From NCBI GenBank assembly GCA_014155875.1, contig JACEFZ010011701.1, positions 172,776-236,775 on the forward strand: a stretch of 64,000 bases of DNA, given 5' to 3'. Source of the DNA: Cepaea nemoralis (Eukaryota; Mollusca; Gastropoda; Stylommatophora; Helicidae). Positions 55,466 to 64,000 of this stretch are shown here, piece by piece. Position 1 is the first letter of the stretch, and each line of letters starts with the position of its first letter. A model generated the notes under the pieces. That model was not told the origin of the DNA, searched no databases, and saw only the letters and a program-made list of their open reading frames with translations. The translations under genes were made by a program, and so were the position numbers.

Positions 55466-55572
55466 CCACCAACAACTGAACTGGTAATAGCAGTGCAGAG
55501 GGTAAGCATTAAAAGCCTATGAGACAACACCAGCAAACAAACAACGTTTGAAAACATCCATCCTACTTATAT

Positions 55573-55575
<3 letters not shown>

Positions 55576-55621
<46 letters not shown>

Positions 55622-55670
55622 ACTCTCTCTCTCTCTCTCTCTCTACTCGTCTCTCTCTCTCTCGCACTAC
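55576..55670. repeat. CT microsatellite
   Basis: CT runs with ACTGTCA and ACTCG interruptions. Confidence 0.95.
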
Positions 55671-56104
55671 ACAAACACGCCCCTTCCATGACTGTTGCAT
55701 TACACCCCAACATTTACTGGCTGAAGAGACAACACTCGACATGGGTACACGCTGGAGTAAGTACACGTCACACAAGACAAACGTGCCACCCGACCGCACA
55801 TGCGCACATATACAGTGTTCTTCCGGCTACTAAACGGACGCTATTTCTACAGAAGCAGTAACTCTTCTGTTTGCAGACTGTTGATTACTACATTACACAG
55901 ATTTATTTATTTATATGAAGTGACATGAGGCAGATTGTTCCCCACACGATAATATATTCGTGTTGTTATATTCCTGGCAAACTGTTAATGATAGCTGTTT
56001 TTATTCATGACATACACTGTTCACTGATAACTGATTTTGTTCATGACAATTCATGATTTCTGAAACATATTTATACATGCTTAACGTGACTGTTTGCTCG
56101 TTAA

Positions 56105-56281
56105 CTCACTCACTCACCTCCCTCCCTCCCTCCCTCCCTCCCTCCCTCACTCACTCACTCACTCACTCACGCACTCACGCACGCACGCACGCACTCACTC
56201 ACTCACTCACTCACTCACTCACTCCCTCCCTCCCGCACGCACGTAGGCAGGCACTCATTCACTCACTCACTCACTCACACA

Positions 56282-56320
<39 letters not shown>
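56105..56320. repeat. ACTC / CCTC / CGCA / AC microsatellites
   Basis: Consecutive 4-bp repeat blocks ending in an AC run. Confidence 0.95.
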
Positions 56321-56389
56321 ATAAACTGGTAAAAAATTGCTTGCCTAGAGACAAATCTACTAAAAGGACAATATTTTAAATATATTGTC

Positions 56390-56490
56390 TGTTTAAGAGA
56401 GCCCACTTCATCGGGGTCCCAGGGGTCTCACTTGTCATCGGGCAAACTAAACACCCCAGCCACTCCGCCACAACATGCAAAAATACATTT
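56390..56490 (-). mobile_element. Possible tRNA-derived SINE head
   Basis: The minus strand reads GTGGCGGAGTGGCTGGGG (A-box-like), with a weak B-box-like GGGACCCCGATGA about 45 bp later. No body match to other families found. Confidence 0.3.
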
Positions 56491-56834
56491 TCACATGAAT
56501 GTTCAGGGTCACGTGTCTTTATTTTTAAGCTAAGGCAGACCAGACACCCATGCGCGCGCACGCACACACAGAGTTAAAACAGAGAATGGGGTTTTCCCGC
56601 TACAACATACGAGCGTGAAAAATGGAACATTCTACAAATTAGCTGAACAGCGCAAACACGCCTGTAAATATGAGTGCTGTAGACCAGCTTTAAGAGCCTG
56701 GGGATAATTAATCGTGTTAAGCGAATTTCTTTGCCATGGGCTTATATACAGTTGTGTTCCCTATGCAACAGCCTTTAAATTTATATGTAATACAACATGT
56801 CTGTTACTATATTAAAAAATTAAAGTCATAACTA

Positions 56835-56988
56835 TAGGGTGTATTTTTAATGACTGTAGGATGTTTGAAAATATTGCCGTTCCAAGTTTTGTAGTCACCG
56901 TAGGTGGAGTTTATGCAACATAAAATGTAAATGCAAAACGACACGACAATATTTTCAAAGACCCCACAGTCATTAAAAATACGCCCTG
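56835..56988. mobile_element. 154-bp MITE with TA flanks
   Basis: Terminal inverted repeats of about 45 bp: TAGGGTGTATTTTTAATGAC on the left, and the reverse complement of the right end CAGGGCGTATTTTTAATGAC, continuing through TTTGAAAATATTG. TA dinucleotides flank both sides (56833-56834, 56989-56990). This fits a Tc1/mariner-type miniature element. Confidence 0.75.
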
Positions 56989-57184
56989 TATTACACACCC
57001 CTTTTTCCTATTTTCCGCGATTCTTTAGTTTCGGACAACAATCATCTTCGAATCTGGTGATGGACGCTAACATAACTTCTCTTTGAGGTTGAGCTGGGTA
57101 GGGGTAATTGAATCGGGGAAAAAAAATTGTTGGGTTCAAAGTTACTGTTTGTTTGACACTAAATATGTTAACAATTCCTTAAAT

Positions 57185-57186
57185 GA

Positions 57187-57256
<70 letters not shown>
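57185..57256. repeat. GA microsatellite
   Basis: GA run with one GGGA interruption. Confidence 0.98.
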
Positions 57257-57259
<3 letters not shown>

Positions 57260-57475
57260 TGATTGATTGATTGATTGAATGATTGATTGATTGATTGACT
57301 GATCTTTATTTTCGAAGTGGTTACAAACTGGACACGCAGGCCCGTCTTACATTCGGCCCTTCCAATCACTCATCTTTCGTTCATCAATAGTGCATGATAC
57401 ATTCACATAGGGGGGAAAAAACATTGTAAAATGAACGTTGTAAACATAAACAAGGCAAATTACCATGTTACGAGA
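57257..57475 (-). repeat. LINE 3'-end family G, reversed copy with GATT tail
   Basis: A GATT repeat (57257-57300, the tail in reverse) is followed by CTTTATTTTCGAAGTGG, ACACGCAGGCCCGTCTTACA and TTTACAATG-type sequence as at 42133-42310. Confidence 0.65.
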
Positions 57476-58085
57476 TACATCCCCCATCCACCACACATCT
57501 ACCACACATCCACCACACACACATCCCTCACCTACCCACATACACCACTCAACAACAAACACACCCAAGCACATATATGTTCCCCCACCCACTCATCTCC
57601 CACCTACACATCTCCCCACCCACACACACACCTATCCCCCAACCCACACACACTCACCCACCCACACATCCTCCAACCACCCACCTACACACCCCCAACT
57701 ACTCAGCCAAACATACATCCCCCAACATCACATTCTCCCACCCACACACACACCCCACCCACTCTTCGTCCACCCGCACAATCTCCCTCAACCACACACA
57801 CATCCCGAACTCACCCACAGACACATCCCGAACTCACCCACAGGCACATCCCCCACCCCAAGCATCTCCCCACCCAAATACACATCCCACACCCATTCCC
57901 CCATCTCACACACATATCCCACCCATATACACATCCGAACACACACACACACACACACACACACCAACCCCACACACATCCCTTCACACACCCCCTCCAC
58001 TCACACATTCCCCCATATACATCCCTCCCACACACACACATCCACACACATACATCCTCACATCTAGACACATACATGATGCCTC
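57476..58085. repeat. CCACACAC-rich low-complexity array
   Basis: Irregular C/A-rich repeats such as CCACCCACACACACATCCC. Three long overlapping frames (His/Pro/Thr-rich) are open in it and are artefacts. Confidence 0.9.
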
Positions 58086-58238
58086 ACATAATCACTGAAA
58101 CTAGTATGAACAAACTCCCACACTTTAGACACATATGCACTGACGATTGTCGTGAGCATTCTCGCAAAAATGGCCAAAAAAAATGGAGATAAAATTGTAC
58201 ATATACATAGTGTAACGTAACAAAATAGTGATGCAATT

Positions 58239-58239
<1 letters not shown>

Positions 58240-58318
<79 letters not shown>

Positions 58319-58415
58319 TTCTCTCTCTCTCGCGCGCACATACACACACACTCTTTCTCTCACACTCACTCATTATCGCTCTCTCTCTCACTCACACTCT
58401 CACTCACTCTTCATA
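58240..58415. repeat. CT and ACTC microsatellites
   Basis: CT run 58240-58332, then CA and CTCACTCA blocks. Confidence 0.97.
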
Positions 58416-58543
58416 AATGTGCATGTGTTCATATTATACATGATAAAATTAAATGGCATACAAAATAATATGAAAGATGAGACTACACAAAAAAATATGG
58501 AATAGCAAGTTACATGACATGCGTGCGTTCAATTCTCTCTTTT

Positions 58544-58547
<4 letters not shown>

Positions 58548-58609
<62 letters not shown>

Positions 58610-58647
58610 ACTCATTCTCTCTCTCTCACTCACAGAAGCAGAAGAAG

Positions 58648-58731
<84 letters not shown>

Positions 58732-58732
58732 C
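58548..58732. repeat. AC then GA microsatellites
   Basis: AC run about 58550-58606, short CT block, then GA run 58648-58728. Confidence 0.97.
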
Positions 58733-58790
58733 ATATATCTTCCAAGATTCAGTATTGATGGAAGATCAGTTTAGAATAACTTCAACCGAA

Positions 58791-59210
58791 GAACATGAAA
58801 TATCTTGGGCATGTAAAAAGACTATGTCTGGAAAAGAAATAATGGAGGGATGTATACCCGGGACTGGCTTAATATAGCACAGAAAGAGTTAAAGACTAAT
58901 CTGTTTGACGTATTCTCTACTGAGTTCTCTACAAACAGTTTTAGCATTGCTTTGCTGATCCGGCAGCTGCTGCAGCTAGTCTTATTCTAGACGTATTGAC
59001 ACCAATACGTCTAGAATAAGACTAGCTTCAGCAGCTGCCGGATCAGCAAAGCAATGCTAAAACTGTTTGTAGAGAACTCAGTAGAGAATACGCCAAACAG
59101 ATTAGTCTTTAAATCTTTCTGTGCTATATTAAGCCAGTCCCGGGTATACATCCCTCCATTATTTCTTTTCCAGACATAGTCTTTTTACATGCCCAAGATA
59201 TTTCATGTTC
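58791..59210. repeat. Near-perfect palindrome, 208-bp arms
   Basis: Left arm 58791-58998 and right arm 59003-59210 are inverted copies around a 4-nt spacer (ACAC). I count about three mismatches by eye, for example GACGTATTC versus the complement GCGTATTC. The left arm starts with a LINE thumb piece (M-K-Y-L-G-H-V-K-R-L) and the centre contains a family J-like segment (AGCAGCTGCCGGATCAGCAA). Confidence 0.95.
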
Positions 59211-59212
59211 AT

Positions 59213-59350
59213 GTGGGGGAACATATGTGTGCTTGGGTGTGTTTGTTGTTGAGTGGTGTACGTGGGTAGGTGAGGGATGTGTGTGTGGTGGATGTGTGGT
59301 AGATGTGTGGTGGATGGGCGATGTATCTCGTAACATGGTAATTTGCCTTG
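59213..59350 (-). repeat. Inverted copy of 57451-57588
   Basis: Reverse complement of 57451-57588 with about three to four differences (CAAGGCAAATTACCATGTTA, AACAACAAACACACCCAAGC). It continues the palindrome outward, but the left side has 1.2 kb of extra sequence (57589-58790) at the junction. Confidence 0.95.
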
Positions 59351-59559
59351 TCACCTTTGGTGTCACCTTTCCTTGGAGTAAACTAAGCAGGCCAAGATAG
59401 TGATCATACTGCACGGGTAACACATTGCTTCTACAATGCAGCCCAGGCCTTGTGCTGTTCCCAGCCATGCGCAGTGGTAATGCGTTTTTGGTTTTGAAGC
59501 ATAATGAAACAACCTATCTTCTGTCAGGACGGAAAGTGCCAGTAACAGTAACATTCTAC

Positions 59560-59690
59560 TGTGCTGAGTTGATTTGATTCAAGAACCGACACAACAGCAT
59601 TCAGGACGATTCCCATACGGGCTCCACCCGCATCTGCAATACTAATGATACCAACTGCAGTCTGACTTTGCCTCAGTTTAGAGCCTTTTC
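59560..59690 (-). pseudogene. RNase H LINE 3'-end fragment
   Basis: CAAGAACCGACACAACAGCATTC and CCCATACGGGCTCC match 21448-21500, and the following antisense reading has Q-T-A-V-G-I-I-S. A third copy of the C-terminal end, without the preceding domain. Confidence 0.6.
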
Positions 59691-59894
59691 TCGGAGTGCT
59701 GAGTGTTGGTCGGGTCCCCTGGTGATCCCCTTTCGCATAATTCTTCCAGGACCATGCAGATTTATCTGTTCTTGCACACTATACATATGATCGCAAAAGG
59801 GCCTGACGACATACGCCTTCGTGCACCAGTAGCCCACCTATCGGTGCAGATCAAGACAATATGTCTCATATTATTGAACGGTAGAAAGTTTACT

Positions 59895-60040
59895 TCTTAA
59901 CATTCCAATAGGGATAAGCAGTGGCTGAGAGGTTATGGGGGTTAGCCTCAGGCTTATAAGACACGGGGTTTGTTCCCAGAATGGGACTAGAACTTTTCCC
60001 AAGAACTGGTATCTTGATATTTCCATATATCTTCGGTAGT
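59895..60040 (+). mobile_element. tRNA-like SINE head, unassigned family
   Basis: AGCAGTGGCTGAGAGGTTATG (A-box-like) and ACACGGGGTTTGTTCCCAGA (B-box-like, with T for C) are spaced about 30 bp apart, followed by a short body. It lies directly before the LINE fragment. Confidence 0.45.
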
Positions 60041-60044
60041 GAGA

Positions 60045-60633
60045 CCAGTCTGCCCTATTTGTGAAACCTGGACTGTTTACCAGCGACACGCTAAGAAATT
60101 AAACCACTTCCACACAGTCTGCCATATGAAGCTATTGAAGATTAAATGGCAAGACAGATCCCAGACACTGAAGTCCTAGAAAGAGGTCCACGCCCTGTAT
60201 CCACACTCTACTAATGAAGAATCAGATTGGCTGGACTGGTCACTTGACTCGCATGCCACACAAACTCCCTAAGCGAAATTTTCACGGCGAGCTGCGCTGT
60301 GTTAAACGCTCCCAAGGCTGCCAGAGGAAACGCTTTACAAACACTGAAGATACCACTAAAAGCTTTTGGAATTCAACATGACACTTGGGAGACTGCTGCC
60401 AAAGACCGACATTCATGGCGTACATTATTACGCAAGGGTGTAGTCACTTATGAAGCAAAACATACTGCACGAGCTGTTAAAAAAAATAAAAAGGCTGGCT
60501 AAAAAAAAAAAAAAAACCGCAGGAGTTCCTTCTCCTGGAACGTCAAGCATTCTTTGTCCAGATTGTCAAAGAACTTTTCGAGCCAAAAGAGGCCTCACCG
60601 GCCATCTTATAACTCACGGCTCCAAATTTTAAA
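60045..60633 (+). pseudogene. LINE RT thumb and C-terminal zinc finger
   Basis: Across several frames: C-E-T-W-T-V-Y-Q-R-H-A-K-K-L, then K-N-Q-I-G-W-T-G-H-L-T-R-M-P, H-G-E-L-R-C-V-K-R-S, L-K-A-F-G-I-Q-H-D-T-W-E, and a final finger C-P-D-C-Q-R-T-F-R-A-K-R-G-L-T-G-H-L-I-T-H with the C-x2-C...H-x3-H spacing. The last frameshift is at an A run (60500-60516). Same overall architecture as 42740-43400 but a different sequence subfamily. Confidence 0.85.
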
Positions 60634-60865
60634 TCCCACTGGATGAAATGAATTATCATCATTCTTTTATGGGTAAACTCCATGTAGACCAGACACCCAG
60701 CCTTCTTGGATAAGGACGAAAAGCAGGAGGTCAAGTGTGCAGGTTGTCCACGTTAATCAGCATGGCGGCTGGAAATCACAAAATAGTAGACCGCAAAGCC
60801 AGCGTCATGGCAAAATTTGTAACGAAAACCTGTCCATCGGCAGATAAAGCCAGTTATCTCTGAAC

Positions 60866-60906
60866 TTAATGTCTAGAAGAACTAATCCTGAAGGGAATGT
60901 CTAGAG
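60866..60906 (+). repeat. 28-bp minisatellite, left part
   Basis: AATGTCTAGAAGAACTAATC, CTGAAGGG then AATGTCTAGAG. The array resumes at 63620-63678 after the hAT element. Confidence 0.75.
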
Positions 60907-61135
60907 CAGTGCTTCCCAACGTGTGGCCCACGCCCCACAGAGGGGCAATTCAATTGTTAAGGGGGGCAATTTGAAAATGGACTAGTCTAGAGTTTAAGTT
61001 AACCGTATGGCAACTCTCAGTCGCTACTCCAGCTGGGTAAACGTCCAGTATAAGTAACTTCTGTCCGCCATGTTAGTAGCCGTGATTTCATTGTTAGACG
61101 TTAGAGTTGAACTACTGGTTATAACTTATACTAGG

Positions 61136-61192
61136 CCGGCACTAAGCATTTCACGCTATTTGTTCTGAATGGCGCGAAATGCTTAGTGCCGG
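61136..61192. repeat. 21-bp inverted repeat in the hAT leader
   Basis: CCGGCACTAAGCATTTCACGC (61136-61156) and its inverted copy (61172-61192) with one mismatch, loop of 15 nt. It lies in the non-coding 5' part of the hAT element. Could be a sub-terminal binding structure. Confidence 0.85.
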
Positions 61193-61553
61193 GATCTCAG
61201 TTTCTGCAGTGTTTCGCAGTAACGCTCAGCATTCACCGTTGGTGTTAATTTGAAATAAGCGTCCGTTAAATTGTTGTAAAAGTCTCGTTGTTTAAAAAAC
61301 ATATATACATTGTATAAATATAAGTGATATATAAATGGTATGTAAATTCAATTGGTAAGTTTGATTAATTTAAGTTTTAGAAGCATCATTTTCCAGAAAA
61401 ATTTGTCAAATGAAAAAGTATGTTTTTGTTTTGGTAAATGTGCCTCACATATTTAAATATGCATATTTTAGTCTACATTTACTCCAGGTTATATTATTTA
61501 TTTTTAAAGGTTTTTAATTGATCTTATATTTCTTTTTTTCAGCCCATAGTGAA

Positions 61554-63270
61554 ATGAGTGGTGCAAGCAAGAAACAAATTTGTCAGTATTCGGAGGAATA
61601 TTTAAAATTTGGTTTCATACCCGCTGTCCACGATGAACGGTCACCTTTTTGTCTTTTATGCCAACAATGCTTGACCAACGAATCAATGAAACGAGGTCGT
61701 CTTGAGGCACATTTGAAGGCGAAACATAATGCTCATATTAATTCAGATTTGAATTACTTTCAAACTTTAAAGAAAAATTTTGAAAAAAGAGTAACATTAA
61801 AGTCTCTATTTACTGCTCATAATGCAACTATCAATCGTACTCTTGAGGCTAGTTATCAAATTTCATTACTCATCGCTAAATCTGGGAAAAGTCATACTAT
61901 AGGGGAGAATTTAATCAAACCATCAATATCAGCATTTCTTAAAACGGTTCTGGAAAAAGATGACAAAGACGTTAAAGCTATGCCACTAAGTAACAATACT
62001 GTTAGCAGAAGAATAGACGAAATGAGTGAGGATATTGAAATACAACTTGTTGAAAAGCTGAAAACAAGAAAATTCTCGGTGCAAATGGATGAATCAACTT
62101 TGAGAGACAGTGAGGCCGTACTTATAACTTACGTAAGATATATTGATAAAGGTGATTTTGCTGAAGAAATGTTGTTCTGTAAATCATTAGAAAGCACCAC
62201 TACCTCCAAAGATATATATAGTAAGCTAAAAAATTACTTAGATGTCAATAATATACCAATGAAAAATATAACATCTTGTGCTGCAGATGGTGCTCCTAAT
62301 ATGATGGGGAAGAAAATGGTTGCTTAAAATTGATGAAAGATGAGAATCCAGAAATGCTTCTTGTGCATTGTGTTATTCACAGGGAAAACCTGGTAGCTAA
62401 AAACATTTCGCCTGTTCTAAATGAAGTACTAAATTTAGTTATAAAGTGTATCAATGCTATTAAAGCTAGTGCCAAATGTGAACGTCTCTTCAAGTTATTT
62501 TGTGAAGAACAAAATGAAGACCATGTGAGACTTATACTTCACACTGAAGTAAGATGGCTCTCGAAAGGGAACTACTTGAAAAGATTTATGGAACTATTTG
62601 ATACTTTTAGTGATTCTTTAAGCGCCAAACCTGAAATGAAAAATCTGTTAACGGTCGATGGTAAGGCATTTGTGAGTTATTTAGCCGATATCTTTGAAAA
62701 ACTAAATATATTAAATAAACAACTTCAAGGAACAAATAAAACTCTTGTCGATGCAAAAGCGAAGATATTTGGTTTCATTACCTTTATTGAATTATGTCAG
62801 ACATATATTTACAACACAAATTTTGAAAAGTTTCATTGGTCCCAAAATTTTGAAGTGACTGATACCGCTATATATGTTATTGTCGATCATCTGAAAATTT
62901 TATCGGCTGATTTAAAAGAAAGATTTTCTGATTTGAAACAAATTGATTTCCCAACTTGGATGATGCAGCCAATGTTAGTGGATTTGTCTGTTATTTCAAA
63001 TATGCAGTATCAAGAAGACCTCGCAAGAATGCAAAATGATGAGTCAATTAAAACTTTATTTAATATGAAAGGAGCAATGGCATGGCTTTGTGAGGAAACC
63101 GAAATCAAATATCCGGATGCAACCAAATATGCAAGAGAACTATTGTTACCATTTCCATCTTCATACTAAGCTGAATGCGAATTTAGTGCCATAAATGATA
63201 TGCTGCTAAAAAAAAAAAATCGGCTGGATATAACAAGACTTGAGACTGAAGTTAACTAAATTGGAACCTG
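61554..63270 (+). pseudogene. hAT transposase, ZBED5/Buster type, disrupted
   Basis: The chosen start is ATG 61554, 12 bases after a pyrimidine tract ending CAG (61541-61543) that looks like a 3' splice site. Residues 33-58 form a BED-type finger (C33-x2-C36, H53-x4-H58). The catalytic part has V-Q-M-D-E-S (first Asp), C-A-A-D-G-A-P-N-M-M-G (second Asp) and, in the second frame, H-R-E-N-L-V-A-K and T-E-V-R-W-L-S-K-G. A single-base loss in the A run at about 62310 shifts the frame: the first frame ends at 62327 and reading continues from about 62316 to 63169. There a TAA interrupts the hAT dimerisation region just after L-L-P-F-P-S-S-Y, and A-E-C-E-F-S-A continues beyond it, followed by more damage. 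Homologous domesticated proteins exist in vertebrates, but this copy is a transposon relic. Confidence 0.9.
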
Positions 63271-63530
63271 ACATAAAATCTCCTTGCAGCAAGCATAAAG
63301 CGCAAGGATCTCACTAAATTGAAATAATAAATAATTACTAATAATTAAAATAATATAGAAAAATCTTTCATTAAAATTATTTTGTACTTGAATTTCAGTT
63401 CTCCATTATGTTTTGAAAATTTTCTTACTGTGTTTGCTCAATAATTTCCTAGTGATTTCTTCCTAAAACCTATAATTCAAGTTTCTTTAGTGAACATTTC
63501 AATATTTGAATGTTAAACATTATGTGTATA
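63271..63530. other. hAT 3' non-coding part
   Basis: AT-rich DNA between the transposase remnant and the right terminal repeat. Nothing else seen. Confidence 0.6.
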
Positions 63531-63619
63531 TATGGAGGTGGGGGGGGGGGGGGGGGGGGGCATAAGAATTTTAGAAAGGCTTAGGTGGGGCATAGCACAA
63601 AAAAGGTTGGGAAACACTG

Positions 63620-63678
63620 GAGGAATTAAACATAAAGGCAATGTCTAGAGGAATTAAACCTGAAGGTAATGTCTAGAG
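63620..63678 (+). repeat. 28-bp minisatellite, right part
   Basis: GAGGAATTAAACATAAAGGC, AATGTCTAGAGGAATTAAAC, CTGAAGGT and AATGTCTAGAG, continuing the 60866-60906 array. Confidence 0.8.
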
Positions 63679-64000
63679 CAGTGGTTCTAAACCGTCGGGG
63701 AATCCCCCCCCCCACCCCACACACACACCCAGGGGGAATTTCAGGGTTTAGGGAAGGAGGGGTATTAAGATTATTTCAAGTTCGCGTTAACACAAGAACC
63801 GATTACTTGATATTGTTTTCCACTCCACACTTTACGGTTCTGTTCTTCTCGCCCTTCTGAAATTCGTATTATAACTTAAGTAGACCCACAAATCACGTTT
63901 TATGTAGACGTCTAGACTTGTTCTAGTATGTGTAATTAAATTTAGCTTCCATTTTTACGTATACTGTTTGACACAAAGTAAATGATGACAGAGTGACAGA
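63679..64000 (+). mobile_element. Non-autonomous hAT element, copy 3 (runs off the window)
   Basis: Starts with the terminal repeat CAGTGGTTCTAAACC at 63679, directly after GTCTAGAG. The body matches 39900-40090 (TTGATATTGTTTTCC, AATCACGTTTTATGTAGACG, CTAGACTTGTTCTAGTATG). The right end is outside the window. It has a different terminus (CAGTGGTTCT) from the hAT element next to it (CAGTGCTTCC), so it is probably mobilised by another hAT. Confidence 0.75.

Larger units (their letters stand above)
60907..63619 (+). mobile_element. hAT transposon (Buster-like), nearly complete
   Basis: Terminal inverted repeats are CAGTGCTTCCCAAC at 60907-60920 and the reverse complement CAGTGTTTCCCAAC ending at 63619; GCCCCAC recurs sub-terminally on both sides. 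The left flank is GTCTAGAG, which has the central TA of the nnnTAnnn duplications described for Buster-type hAT elements. The right flank GAGGAATT does not match it, so the right target site has been altered. The interior holds one transposase gene with a 5' intron signal. A long G run (about 63540-63560) lies near the right end. Confidence 0.85.

Noticed and set aside
57431..58192. Three overlapping His/Pro/Thr-rich frames
   Set aside because: Low-complexity CCACAC DNA; all three forward frames are open.

Overview
The window looks like intergenic or heterochromatin-like DNA from an invertebrate animal. It has no bacterial gene organisation and no convincing single-copy host gene. It is crowded with decayed retroelements, tRNA-derived SINEs, DNA-transposon remnants, minisatellites and long microsatellites. 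Hammerhead-bearing Penelope-like elements (PLEs), a BED-finger hAT element, LINEs with a C-terminal zinc finger and several SINE families together fit a lophotrochozoan, most likely a mollusc and perhaps a gastropod. That placement is inference; no marker gene confirms it.

Layout. 0-5 kb: a retrozyme-like unit with a well-formed type I hammerhead ribozyme (1044-1111), two LINE 3' ends joined tail to tail through a CTT microsatellite, and an antisense LINE reverse transcriptase. 5-10 kb: dispersed repeats, a decayed PLE hammerhead and copies of three SINE families. 10-15 kb: a 2 kb satellite that switches from a 40-bp to a 49-bp unit, then degenerate minisatellites. 15-25 kb: a SINE, a large CAT/CAC satellite, a duplicated non-coding block, an antisense RNase H LINE end and a PLE end. 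25-36 kb: a PLE reverse-transcriptase relic, a non-autonomous hAT copy, LINE and DDE transposase fragments, SINEs, and a PLE made of a reverse transcriptase between inverted GIY-YIG arms, each arm ending in an outward-facing hammerhead. 36-48 kb: SINEs, a 20-bp minisatellite with higher-order structure, a second hAT derivative, a LINE fragment, and a quiet AT-rich stretch. 48-55 kb: a 30-bp minisatellite split by an RNase H LINE that itself carries another LINE with a 12-bp target duplication, a repeat element swollen by a GGA tract, and a 25-bp minisatellite. 55-60 kb: microsatellites, a 154-bp TA-flanked MITE, and a palindrome with 208-bp arms. 60-64 kb: a LINE end with a zinc-finger motif, a nearly complete but frameshifted hAT transposon with matching terminal repeats, and a third hAT derivative.

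How the parts relate. Nothing here forms a host pathway. The links are between mobile elements. PLEs and the retrozyme-like unit both carry hammerheads, so PLE enzymes could in principle mobilise the small unit. The hAT transposon and the non-autonomous copies share CAGTG termini and flanks of the nnnTAnnn type. RNase H LINE copies and the hAT lie inside minisatellite arrays. The most distinctive features are the hammerhead set, the 208-bp palindrome with its extended inverted duplication, and a motif shared by two otherwise different SINE families. All alignments were made by eye, so boundaries are approximate unless an exact terminus is stated.
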